IMG/VR virus record: IMGVR_UViG_3300045016_000140
Coordinates: 1-64,000 of that record
Direction: 5' to 3' (one strand)
DNA: 64,000 bases
DNA from: a virus
Each line of letters starts with the position of its first letter. Position 1 is the stretch's first letter. Below the pieces are notes generated by a model, which saw nothing but the letters and a program-made list of their open reading frames with translations, searched no databases and had not been told where the DNA came from. A program made the position numbers and the translations under genes. This document shows positions 43,539 to 51,184 of this stretch, piece by piece.

Positions 43539-45105
43539 AATAGTTAATAATAAAATAATCAAGCTTGAGCAGATCTCACAGGCTGAGGAGAATTTGATCA
43601 TTAAGGCATTCTCAGTCAGGAATCCGAAGGCTATGTATATTGATATGCACGGTGGGTCATTTGATGGATGGTATAGGAAGTATAATAGTTATAGAAAGGT
43701 TATGAGTAGAGCTTTGCTAGGTGAATTGCGCGAGGTGTGCGCTGTATATCGATTGCCATTGACTGTCGTCGATGATAGGCCGCCCGCCGAATATCCAGCG
43801 CCTGACCCAAATAGCATCACCAAGGATTTGCTGTCCGGCATCCAGCTTTATGACCATCAGATGAGAGCAATTAAGGCTGCGTGCAGAGCGGAAGTTGGAT
43901 TAATAGATATTAAAGTAGGAGGAGGTAAGACCGACGTTGCAGCTGGGATAGCCAAGATAATGAATTGCCCGACAGTCATAATCTGCGATCAGACTATAGT
44001 AATTGAACAGATCAAAGCTAGACTTGAATTGCGCAAAGTCGCTGAGGAAGTTGGGCTGTTCTGTGCCGGAAAGCGGCCAAATAATCAACTAATAGTTGTT
44101 GGGTTAATACAGTCACTGGATTATCCAGTTCAACCTCCTGCCAAGGTCGAGGATGATACGCCAGAGTCCTATGCCAAGAAGATAAAGGCGTTTGAGACTA
44201 GGCGTAAGAATGCCAGGGTATTGCAAGAGTTGGTTAAAAAATGTGATCTGTTAATGGTTGATGAGGCCGATAAGGCGTCTGGCCCACAATTTTCGAAATT
44301 GTTCAGGCATTGGTTTAACGGTAGGCGTCGATATGGTTTCTCTGGCACATGTTTTGATCCGGCTAAGCCTGTCCAGAATCTAGTTTTGAAGGAGAGGCTT
44401 GGTTCAGTGATCGCTAAGGCTAGTCGGGCTGAGCTTGAGGCGATTAACCAGATTATACCAGTTAGGTATAATATGGTTGTAGTTGGCGATCCTGGCATGA
44501 AGTATGATAGAACAGTATATGATATTGCCAAGAAAGAGCAGATAATTGATAACAAGGAATTTCATCTTAAAGTTGCCGGAATAGCTAAACATGCTTCCAG
44601 AAATGAGGGGGATGGTGTGCTGATATTAGTAGAGGATATAACGCTAGGGACCGCTTTACAGGAAATTATACCGGGCTCGGTTTTTATATATGGCAATACA
44701 AATAGTGAAAATAGGTGGAATGCCATACACGCTTTTGAGAGGCGTGAGATTAAAGTCTTGATAGGTGGAAAGATAATCAAGCGTGGTCTTGATTTAAAGG
44801 GTGGATGCGAGAGCCTAATTATTGCCACTGGCGGCAAAATGTGGTCTGACTTTGACCAGAAAGTCGGCAGGGCCATCCGTAAGAATAAGAGGGGCTTTTC
44901 GTATGTTTATGATTTCTTCATGATGGGTAATAAATATCTATATGAACATTCTAAAAGTAGATTGAAGAACATAGTCGCAATGGGCTATAGAGCAAATGTG
45001 GTATGGGGTGATAAAATTATTACAGCTAGGCAGTTTATTAAGTCAAAATATCGTATGCCAAGCCAGAAGCAATTAGATGCAAAATTACACATATCCAATA
45101 GCTAG
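43528..45105 (+). CDS. UvsW-like superfamily 2 helicase
   Basis: 525 aa from the ATG at 43528. Motif I VGGGKTD (in IDIKVGGGKTDVAAGIAKIM), motif II DEADK, motif III FSGT, and motif VI QKVGRAIRKNKRG. The N-terminal ~110 residues (AMYIDMHGGSFDGWYRKYNS) resemble the UvsW N-terminal domain, and LYDHQMRAIKAA is the Q-like motif. T4 UvsW unwinds branched DNA and R-loops to switch replication from origin- to recombination-dependent mode. Confidence 0.87.
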   Translation: MLARIVNNKIIKLEQISQAEENLIIKAFSVRNPKAMYIDMHGGSFDGWYRKYNSYRKVMSRALLGELREVCAVYRLPLTVVDDRPPAEYPAPDPNSITKDLLSGIQLYDHQMRAIKAACRAEVGLIDIKVGGGKTDVAAGIAKIMNCPTVIICDQTIVIEQIKARLELRKVAEEVGLFCAGKRPNNQLIVVGLIQSLDYPVQPPAKVEDDTPESYAKKIKAFETRRKNARVLQELVKKCDLLMVDEADKASGPQFSKLFRHWFNGRRRYGFSGTCFDPAKPVQNLVLKERLGSVIAKASRAELEAINQIIPVRYNMVVVGDPGMKYDRTVYDIAKKEQIIDNKEFHLKVAGIAKHASRNEGDGVLILVEDITLGTALQEIIPGSVFIYGNTNSENRWNAIHAFERREIKVLIGGKIIKRGLDLKGGCESLIIATGGKMWSDFDQKVGRAIRKNKRGFSYVYDFFMMGNKYLYEHSKSRLKNIVAMGYRANVVWGDKIITARQFIKSKYRMPSQKQLDAKLHISNS

Positions 45106-45115
45106 TAAATATAAT
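45104..45115 (+). promoter_or_regulatory. Candidate late-type promoter motif
   Basis: AGTAAATATAAT, 16 bases before the sigma-like gene at 45132, overlapping the stop of the helicase gene. Confidence 0.4.
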
Positions 45116-45131
45116 AACAAAATGGAAGCCC

Positions 45132-46010
45132 ATGATACCCAAAATACCAGAAGTAGTATATGTCAAATCAAATAGCGATAGAAAATTATATTTTGACAAC
45201 AATGTGGTCGAAGATTTATTACTAAAATACGTATGGGGTGGATGTACTGAAGTAGCATTACGCGACCAAATCATGTCTCATGCCAATGAACTTATTAAGC
45301 AAGTCATCAGAGCTCACAATTTGCACAGGATATACCCAGGTAGTGAAGAGTCAGCCTTCGGAGATTTGGCCCAGACCGCCTGGATACAGATTGAGCGCAC
45401 ATTATATAAGTATAGGGCTAGACCGCATTGCGCGAATTGCTATAGCGCTCAAAGCCCGAATAGATCATGCCTATATAATTTAAAGGACGGCGAATATGGT
45501 ATTATTAGTCCAATCAATATCATTAAGTTGAAGTTACGATGTCCCAAATGCCATAAGGTGCCTGATAGGATACTATATAGAGGTATATCAAAGATATTTA
45601 ATCTATGGTCTCAGATATCTCGTACTGTGATTCTTGCATATATTAAGAAGGAAAGTAGGGATAAGAAGAATAGTGAAACATATCGTGGGTATTTGGATTA
45701 TCGCCACAAGCCTAATAGTGTATGTTTTAGAAGATTTATGGAAGAGGCCGAGGAGCTATTCAAATATAACTCTGGTTATGTTAAGATCTTGGAGGCCCTT
45801 AAGAAGCTTTCAGAGTCTGATGACAGGCCATATGATGGTTTGATTAGTAAGCTTGTGACGATTTCTGGAATGCCTAGATCGCAGATAGTTAGCTTCTTAA
45901 AAATGGTGAGGTTGCAAGGCGATGTGTTCACAGATTCCCCGATCAACGAACGTCCGAGATACAGGGTCAGGAACCCGGACCCAGACCCGGTCGAAGAAAA
46001 TATTGAATGA
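45132..46010 (+). CDS. Sigma-like protein with zinc-ribbon insertion
   Basis: 292 aa. FGDLAQTAWIQIERTLYKY (~residues 77-95) matches sigma region 2.1-2.2. Two cysteine pairs follow (CANC and CPKC, plus an isolated Cys), then KIFNLWSQISRTVILAYIKK with the aromatic/basic pattern of region 2.3-2.4. The C-terminal ILEALKKL, then GLISKLVTISGMPRSQIVSF, resembles a region 4 helix-turn-helix. The best supported of three sigma-like genes in the window; likely directs late transcription. GGAAG precedes the ATG. Confidence 0.65.
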   Translation: MIPKIPEVVYVKSNSDRKLYFDNNVVEDLLLKYVWGGCTEVALRDQIMSHANELIKQVIRAHNLHRIYPGSEESAFGDLAQTAWIQIERTLYKYRARPHCANCYSAQSPNRSCLYNLKDGEYGIISPINIIKLKLRCPKCHKVPDRILYRGISKIFNLWSQISRTVILAYIKKESRDKKNSETYRGYLDYRHKPNSVCFRRFMEEAEELFKYNSGYVKILEALKKLSESDDRPYDGLISKLVTISGMPRSQIVSFLKMVRLQGDVFTDSPINERPRYRVRNPDPDPVEENIE

Positions 46011-46662
46011 AGCGCTCCCAAAGAGCACTCATGAGCGACTGCATAGGACGGTCAGGCCAAAGAAACCAATATCTGATAGAAATTTGATCCCAGTAGTCAA
46101 GCGCAAATCAGATACTAATCCGAGGCAAACAAGTCGTGGGGACGCTAATTATAAAGGCGATAAGCATGAGAGATTGCGCAAGAAATTGGCTAAGATAGCG
46201 CGTCGCAAGATTGCTGACAAGATTACTGAATCGGTAGAGTATCTGCGTAAAGCCATTGAACTTAAAGATCAGGATGTTGTGGCAGGATTCTGGGAGTGCA
46301 AGCATCCCATCACTGTTTTGAGAATATTGGATAAGCTTCCATCTAGGTGGGATAATGTCCGTAGGTCGCTGAAGAAAATGCGTATCGTGAGTCTTGGGGA
46401 GTCTAAGAAGATTGGCCCGTACGCTGCCATGATTAGTGATGATGCGGCCGTGAAGGTAGTGAAAGAACGGGCTATGCGAGATGCCTCTATTGTCTCCAAG
46501 TATTTTCCAGTGGTATGGATTGAGTCAGTCAGCAATGATGTGTCGAAGCTTGCAATGTTTAATATTATAGTTTCGGATACGTATAGTGATGCTTTTTGCA
46601 ATGCTTTAAATGAAGATAGGGTTGTTACATTTAGTCGAGACTCGCAGGCAAAGATATTTTAA
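46003..46662 (+). CDS. Hypothetical protein following the sigma-like gene
   Basis: 219 aa from a TTG at 46003 that overlaps the previous stop; the frame is open further upstream (to 45922) but within the sigma-like gene. Not recognised. The first ~75 residues are very basic (RLHRTVRPKKPISDRN, HERLRKKLAKIARRKIAD); the rest is a mixed domain (YAAMISDDAAVKVVKERAMR). A DNA- or RNA polymerase-binding partner of the sigma-like protein is possible but unproven. Confidence 0.6.
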   Translation: MNEALPKSTHERLHRTVRPKKPISDRNLIPVVKRKSDTNPRQTSRGDANYKGDKHERLRKKLAKIARRKIADKITESVEYLRKAIELKDQDVVAGFWECKHPITVLRILDKLPSRWDNVRRSLKKMRIVSLGESKKIGPYAAMISDDAAVKVVKERAMRDASIVSKYFPVVWIESVSNDVSKLAMFNIIVSDTYSDAFCNALNEDRVVTFSRDSQAKIF

Positions 46663-46674
46663 CGGAGATAGCAA

Positions 46675-47577
46675 ATGGACTTAGAACTACGATCGGTGGA
46701 TGCGGATGCTTTTGGCAATGTTCCTGAGGTTCCAGCAGAGCCTGATGCCGGAATGGTGAATTTTGATGCTGATTTATCGGCTGACTTGCCTGACGCAGTA
46801 GCGATTGCTCAGGATGAGAGTGGGGAAGATGAAGGACCTATTCTAGCCATGACGTCCAATTTATTGTCATTGTTTGTGTCTACTTTATGCGGGAAGCTTG
46901 AACCCGAGATTGATAAGGATTCCGTCATTGCCAATGTGGTTTCTAAGATTTGTGATTTATGCTCGTGCGATAAGCCGATGACTGTTGCCGCATGCAGTGA
47001 GAGTCTTGTGCAGGCTATTGATAATGCAATTGCTGAAGTTGTCGCTGAAGCTGCCGCTAAAGATGCCGCTGAAGATGCCGCTGAAGCTAAAGATGCCGCT
47101 GAAGAAGATGCCGCTGCCGCTGAAGCTGGTGCGGGCAATTCCACCGTCGCATCGATATCACCTCAGGGGGCTTCAGATATTCTGCCATCCGAGCCAGAGT
47201 CTATGATTGAATCAACTAAGTCGGAGGTAGAGGACCTAGGCCTTTCTCCTAAGACTGACCGACGCATACGCCCGGTAATTGATGAACAAATAGCTGCTCC
47301 GACGCTTTGTTCTGAGACCACAAAATTACTAGAGGTTATTGTTCCAGGAAATAAGATTAAGGTAGCTGGAACTAAGAATAAAGATATGGTTATGTTGGAA
47401 GGTGCGGATGACGCTGAATCTGTGGCGGAATCGATTAATGTTGTGATCGGATCCAAGAGCTGGCTTGGTAACCATGGATATACTATAATTCAAGGATATG
47501 ATGTAGCGAATGCGGTGAATATAGGCGGTAGAAAATATTTACTATTTAGCACTCCGGAAGATATTGAGCATGCATGA
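46675..47577 (+). CDS. Acidic hypothetical protein with Ala/Asp/Glu repeat
   Basis: 300 aa, not recognised. Residues 1-50 and ~120-170 are acidic and low-complexity, the latter an (E/K)DAAEA repeat (KDAAEDAAEAKDAAEEDAAA). A small domain with CDLCSCDKP lies near residue 100. The final ~90 residues (LLEVIVPGNKIKVAG, INVVIGSKSWLGNHGY) look like a folded domain. GGAGATAGCAA precedes the start. Confidence 0.65.
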   Translation: MDLELRSVDADAFGNVPEVPAEPDAGMVNFDADLSADLPDAVAIAQDESGEDEGPILAMTSNLLSLFVSTLCGKLEPEIDKDSVIANVVSKICDLCSCDKPMTVAACSESLVQAIDNAIAEVVAEAAAKDAAEDAAEAKDAAEEDAAAAEAGAGNSTVASISPQGASDILPSEPESMIESTKSEVEDLGLSPKTDRRIRPVIDEQIAAPTLCSETTKLLEVIVPGNKIKVAGTKNKDMVMLEGADDAESVAESINVVIGSKSWLGNHGYTIIQGYDVANAVNIGGRKYLLFSTPEDIEHA

Positions 47578-47642
47578 AGCTGCGATTGTATTTAAATGCG
47601 GGAGGCTATCGAATCATCTAGCCAATCGCAAGGAGTAACAAA

Positions 47643-47708
47643 GTGTATCTGAAGGTTCCATCCATACCGGGACCACTCATTTCGAGACTTAACTATACTT
47701 TATGGTGA
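47643..47708 (+). CDS. 21-residue leader-like ORF before the TPP cassette
   Basis: GTG start with a strong AAGGAG 7 bases upstream, encoding MYLKVPSIPGPLISRLNYTL followed by Trp and stop. Its end overlaps the ATG of the next gene by 7 bases. The next gene has no ribosome binding site of its own, so this ORF may serve to deliver ribosomes (coupling) or act as a leader peptide. Coding function not shown. Confidence 0.4.
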   Translation: MYLKVPSIPGPLISRLNYTLW

Positions 47709-48229
47709 CATATTTCTCAGAATTAAAACGATCAATGGAATGCTTAGCTGAGGATAAGCAGACGGTCTTTATTGGCTGCAATACCAAAAACTCTTATCGA
47801 GCAAATGGTACGTTAAAGGACGTGCCGGATTGCCAGATTATTGAGACGCCTGTCGCTGAAAATTTAATGATGGGATTGGCAATAGGGATGAGCTTAGAAG
47901 GCCATAAACCCATCGTCTTTTTTGAAAGATTTGATTTTATTTTAAATGCCTTTGATGCCATCATTAATCACCTGGATAAGCTCGCGGACATATCCGACGG
48001 GCAGTTTGTGCCTAAAGTGATCGTTAGAGTGTGCGTTGGTAGAAGGACGACGCCGTTGTTTTCAGGTTGTACGCATACCCAGGATTTTACGGAGCAAGTT
48101 AAGGAATTGGTGCATTTCCCGGTCATAAAATTATTGGATAAAAATGAAATATTTGATGCTTATATGCGGGCTTATCATTCTACACAGAGTTATATGATTA
48201 TTGAAGAAAATGATCTATATCGTACGTGA
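47702..48229 (+). CDS. TPP-dependent enzyme, transketolase-like pyrimidine-binding subunit (E1 beta-like)
   Basis: 175 aa, one domain only. ETPVAENLMMGLAIGMSLEG carries the catalytic glutamate region of the Transket_pyr domain (E that activates TPP), and HKPIVFFERFDFILNAFDAI matches the following helix pair of E1 beta/transketolase. The C-terminal swivel domain of full E1 beta is absent. Its partner is the PP-binding subunit at 49297-49932, separated by a radical SAM gene. Together they should make a heteromeric thiamine pyrophosphate enzyme acting on a 2-keto acid or ketose; the substrate is unknown. Confidence 0.8.
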   Translation: MVTYFSELKRSMECLAEDKQTVFIGCNTKNSYRANGTLKDVPDCQIIETPVAENLMMGLAIGMSLEGHKPIVFFERFDFILNAFDAIINHLDKLADISDGQFVPKVIVRVCVGRRTTPLFSGCTHTQDFTEQVKELVHFPVIKLLDKNEIFDAYMRAYHSTQSYMIIEENDLYRT

Positions 48230-48254
48230 TGTTAAATATATCAAATATAACAAT

Positions 48255-49304
48255 ATGACGTCAAACATATATAGTAATTTTAAGCTGGCTTGGTTTAATG
48301 ACAAATTGATTTCCTTGAGGGATGGTACGGTTACTGCGCCTATATATGTTAGAATTAAACCAATCAATCGTTGTAACCATAATTGTTTCTTTTGCGTTTA
48401 TCGCTCGGAATTATCCAATATGCATAATGAGATGAATGATCTTGATCGGCTTTCTAGGGAAAAGCTACTTGAGATATTGGATGATTTTAGAATAATGGGT
48501 GTAAAAGCGGTAACTTATTCTGGAGGCGGTGAGCCGTTGATTCATCGCGATATAGTTGAGGTTCTTGATAAAACTAAAGCAAATGGGATTGATCTATCCA
48601 TCATAACGAATGGCCAATTATTGAGCGGAGATCGGGCTGCGGCATTAACTGATGCTAAATGGGTTCGTATCTCAATGGATTACTATGACGCTGGATCTTT
48701 CATTCAATCAGGACGTGGTACAGCTCGTACTTTTGACGCCATAATTAAAAACATTGACGATTTTGCGAGACGCAGAAAGTCAGGTTGCAATATATCTGTT
48801 AATTTTATTATAACCAAAAATAATTATCATCAGATCGAATATGCCACCATCTTGTTGAAGAACCTCGGCGTAGATAATGTACGATTCTCGCCAGTTTGGT
48901 TTGACGATTTTCTAGCGTATCACGAACCAATTCGCGAGCAAGTTTTAGCAAATTTGCAGGCCGCCAAGAAACATGAGTGCGATACTTTTAAGATATACCA
49001 TAGTTATCGGATCGAGAAAGACCAGATGAGTAGGACTTATCATAAATGTTTTATCCAGCAGATCATCCCAGCCATCGGAGCCGATTATAATGTCTATAAT
49101 TGTCACAACAAATCCTATTCTTTTGATGCCATTATAGGCAATATCCGTAATCAATCTTTTCGACAGATGTGGTTCAGCGAAGAGACCAAGAAGCATTTTA
49201 TGGAGTTTGACGCAATGAAATGTTGTAATTGTCAGTGCGCTAATGATGCCAAGAATAAATTCTTGCATGACATAATTAGCGCTTACGGAGACAACTATGT
49301 TTAA
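48255..49304 (+). CDS. Radical SAM protein with SPASM-like C-terminal cluster site
   Basis: 349 aa from the ATG at 48255; in-frame ATG/TTG starts at 48201-48213 are alternatives. RINRCNHNCFFC-type site: CNHNCFFC gives the CxxxCxxC 4Fe-4S ligands, YSGGGEPL is the AdoMet-contacting GGE motif, and IITNGQLL and VRISMDYYD follow the TIM-barrel order. C-terminal cysteines (YHKCF, YNCHN, CCNCQC) resemble a SPASM auxiliary-cluster region. Members act on peptides, sugars or nucleotides; here the partners are TPP enzyme subunits and a GT9-like protein, suggesting carbohydrate or nucleotide chemistry. It overlaps the next gene by 8 bases. Confidence 0.88.
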   Translation: MTSNIYSNFKLAWFNDKLISLRDGTVTAPIYVRIKPINRCNHNCFFCVYRSELSNMHNEMNDLDRLSREKLLEILDDFRIMGVKAVTYSGGGEPLIHRDIVEVLDKTKANGIDLSIITNGQLLSGDRAAALTDAKWVRISMDYYDAGSFIQSGRGTARTFDAIIKNIDDFARRRKSGCNISVNFIITKNNYHQIEYATILLKNLGVDNVRFSPVWFDDFLAYHEPIREQVLANLQAAKKHECDTFKIYHSYRIEKDQMSRTYHKCFIQQIIPAIGADYNVYNCHNKSYSFDAIIGNIRNQSFRQMWFSEETKKHFMEFDAMKCCNCQCANDAKNKFLHDIISAYGDNYV

Positions 49305-49932
49305 TTACACCGCCGATGAATTGAAGAATTTTGAGAAAGATGTAATTGAAATATTTCGGGAAGGCATCTTACCTTTTGCGATTCATTTCTCAGATGGCAA
49401 CGAGGACCAGTTGATTGAGATCTTTAGGGAAATCAACGACGATGATTACGTCTTTTCGACCCACCGTTCCCATTACCATTATCTTCTAAAGGGCGGTCGG
49501 CGCGAAGATTTAATTGACAAGATCAAAAATTGTAAGAGTATGTATGTTTTTGACAGACGGATTAAGTTTATTACGTCATCCATTGTGGCTGGAACGTGTT
49601 GCATTGCCGCGGGTGTCGCTTTTAGCCTCAAGCTTAATGGCAGTCCGAATAAGGTATGGTGCTTTGTTGGAGACGGGGCGGAAGATGAAGGCCATTTCTA
49701 TGAAGCGGTGAGGTATGTGGAGAATATGCAATTACCATGTATTTTCATCATCGAGGATAATGATAGGAGCGTTGGCTCATCAAAAGAGTTACGTGGCAGT
49801 GCGTATTCTGTGCCTTGGCCTAAATGTGTCAGGCGATATCATTACGTTGCCACCATGCCCCATGGCGGCCCGGGTCTTAAGGAAGTAATTGCGTTTAACA
49901 AGGAAGTGGTAGATCGCTATGGAGTTCACTGA
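49297..49932 (+). CDS. TPP-dependent enzyme, PP-binding subunit (E1 alpha-like)
   Basis: 211 aa. STHRSHYHYLLKGGRREDLI resembles the E1 alpha entry loop. GDGAEDEGHFYEAVRYVENM holds the GDG...N-type TPP/Mg site (GDGAEDEG, then EN and IIEDNDRSVG), as in pyruvate, acetoin and branched-chain dehydrogenase E1 alpha. It is shorter than cellular E1 alpha (~320-400 aa). No E2 or E3 gene is nearby, so a non-oxidative carboligase or decarboxylase role is as likely as a dehydrogenase. Confidence 0.83.
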   Translation: MFNYTADELKNFEKDVIEIFREGILPFAIHFSDGNEDQLIEIFREINDDDYVFSTHRSHYHYLLKGGRREDLIDKIKNCKSMYVFDRRIKFITSSIVAGTCCIAAGVAFSLKLNGSPNKVWCFVGDGAEDEGHFYEAVRYVENMQLPCIFIIEDNDRSVGSSKELRGSAYSVPWPKCVRRYHYVATMPHGGPGLKEVIAFNKEVVDRYGVH

Positions 49933-50650
49933 TAAAATTTACGCTCCAATTTGGGGAACTCATCTAGGCGATTGCATTATGACCTTGAATTATATTTCTA
50001 ATGAGAGCGAAGCCATAGGCAAATGTGTCCGACTATCCGATCATTACGTTAAATTCAACGCTGCTCGCGATATCGTTAAGCGGCGTGTTTGCCATAATTA
50101 CTATGAAATTGAGAAGATAATACAAAATGGCAAATTCCATATTGTTAAAGACGATCCAAATCATTGGTGTGACCGGAGCGAAAAGTCGTGGCATAAGTAT
50201 CGGCATAGGCCGTTCCTATTGAACAAACACCAGTTCGTCAAGAATAATTCTAGGCAAATTGGGTACCAATTTAGAGCAAGATCCAGAGCCAGTGTCAAGA
50301 ATTTTCCGAGCGTGGAGATAGAAAATCTGGTTCTAAAATCATTTGTTGACGCTGGTTTTACCCCGGTTATGTTGGGTGCTCCGATGACGCTCGATCAATG
50401 TTCACAAGCGATGTCGAAAGTGGAGATTTTCGTTGGCGTAATGAGTGGGATGGCATGGATTGCTGCGACGACGAGAACGCCAGCCATTATTGTTAGAAAT
50501 TCAATGCCATCATTTGCTATTTCACACATTATGGGATATCAATCATTCATCTTTTGTCAGGATTACGTTGAAGTGATTGATGCCATAAATAAATATGGCC
50601 AGAATCGTGATTATTATGATCAAAATTGTCATAAAATTGAGAAGGTGTAG
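49919..50650 (+). CDS. Glycosyltransferase family 9-like protein
   Basis: 243 aa, overlapping the previous gene by 14 bases. The N-terminal PIWGTHLGDCIMTLNYIS resembles the GxGDxxxTLP motif of ADP-heptose-type GT9 enzymes. The C-terminal VEIFVGVMSGMAWIAATTRT, then PAIIVRN, matches the GT9 nucleotide-sugar site (FVGvDSGpmHlAaalgtP). The aspartate and histidine of DSG..H are replaced (MSG, W), so catalysis may differ or be lost. Fourth member of the TPP-radical SAM cassette. Confidence 0.65.
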   Translation: MEFTDKIYAPIWGTHLGDCIMTLNYISNESEAIGKCVRLSDHYVKFNAARDIVKRRVCHNYYEIEKIIQNGKFHIVKDDPNHWCDRSEKSWHKYRHRPFLLNKHQFVKNNSRQIGYQFRARSRASVKNFPSVEIENLVLKSFVDAGFTPVMLGAPMTLDQCSQAMSKVEIFVGVMSGMAWIAATTRTPAIIVRNSMPSFAISHIMGYQSFIFCQDYVEVIDAINKYGQNRDYYDQNCHKIEKV

Positions 50651-50691
50651 TTGTGAAATTCTAATATTGCATTATGAGAACGTAGAATAAT

Positions 50692-50976
50692 GTGCCAGCC
50701 CGCATGTATTTTTATGGTATGAAAACAATCACTTTTAACGAAACAGTTGCGCTCCCGTTCTTTCGCAAATCCATAAAATACGCCGCTCAGGCTGGCTGGG
50801 GATTGGATCTTATTCGCCAGGCGTTTATTAAGTGCGGATGTGATAAATCTATAAATGGTTCGCCGCTCTCAAATAGCCATATTTCAAATTTTTTGCGTAA
50901 GAAACTGAATGTGCGCATGGTTAAAGCTTACGTAAAAAAGAATTATAAGGGCAAAAATTGGCGGTCATTTGTATAA
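50692..50976 (+). CDS. Hypothetical small protein
   Basis: 94 aa from a GTG at 50692; ATGs at 50704 and 50719 are alternatives, none with a good ribosome binding site. Not recognised. Basic C-terminal half with an HISNFLRKKLNVRMVKAYVK segment that could be a helix-turn-helix-like DNA binder. Placed after the metabolic cassette. Confidence 0.55.
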   Translation: MPARMYFYGMKTITFNETVALPFFRKSIKYAAQAGWGLDLIRQAFIKCGCDKSINGSPLSNSHISNFLRKKLNVRMVKAYVKKNYKGKNWRSFV

Positions 50977-50986
50977 TTATAATATC

Positions 50987-51166
50987 TTAAATATCATATA
51001 TAATATTGGCCAGGGTGCCAGGTGTGCTTGTCAGGGTTAGGTTTTGAGTAGCAGCACCTGGCGTCTCCGTATATTGTAGGAATACAGTGACCACGTCTCC
51101 GTTGGATAAGTTGATGGTTGACGTAGCTTTGTGACTGCGCCGTATGCTAACGTTATTGTCTGATTG
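50987..51166 (-). pseudogene. Start-less 3' fragment of a beta-rich structural gene
   Basis: A 59-codon minus-strand frame directly downstream of the terminase, closed upstream by TAG and containing no usable start. It reads STINLSNGDVVTVFLQYTET, then NLTLTSTPGTLANI, a pattern typical of the C-terminal jelly-roll of phage fibre or receptor proteins. Probably the remains of a deleted gene. This accounts for the longest gene-free gap (50977-51184). Confidence 0.45.
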
Positions 51167-51184
51167 CTATATTTTATTTGAATA

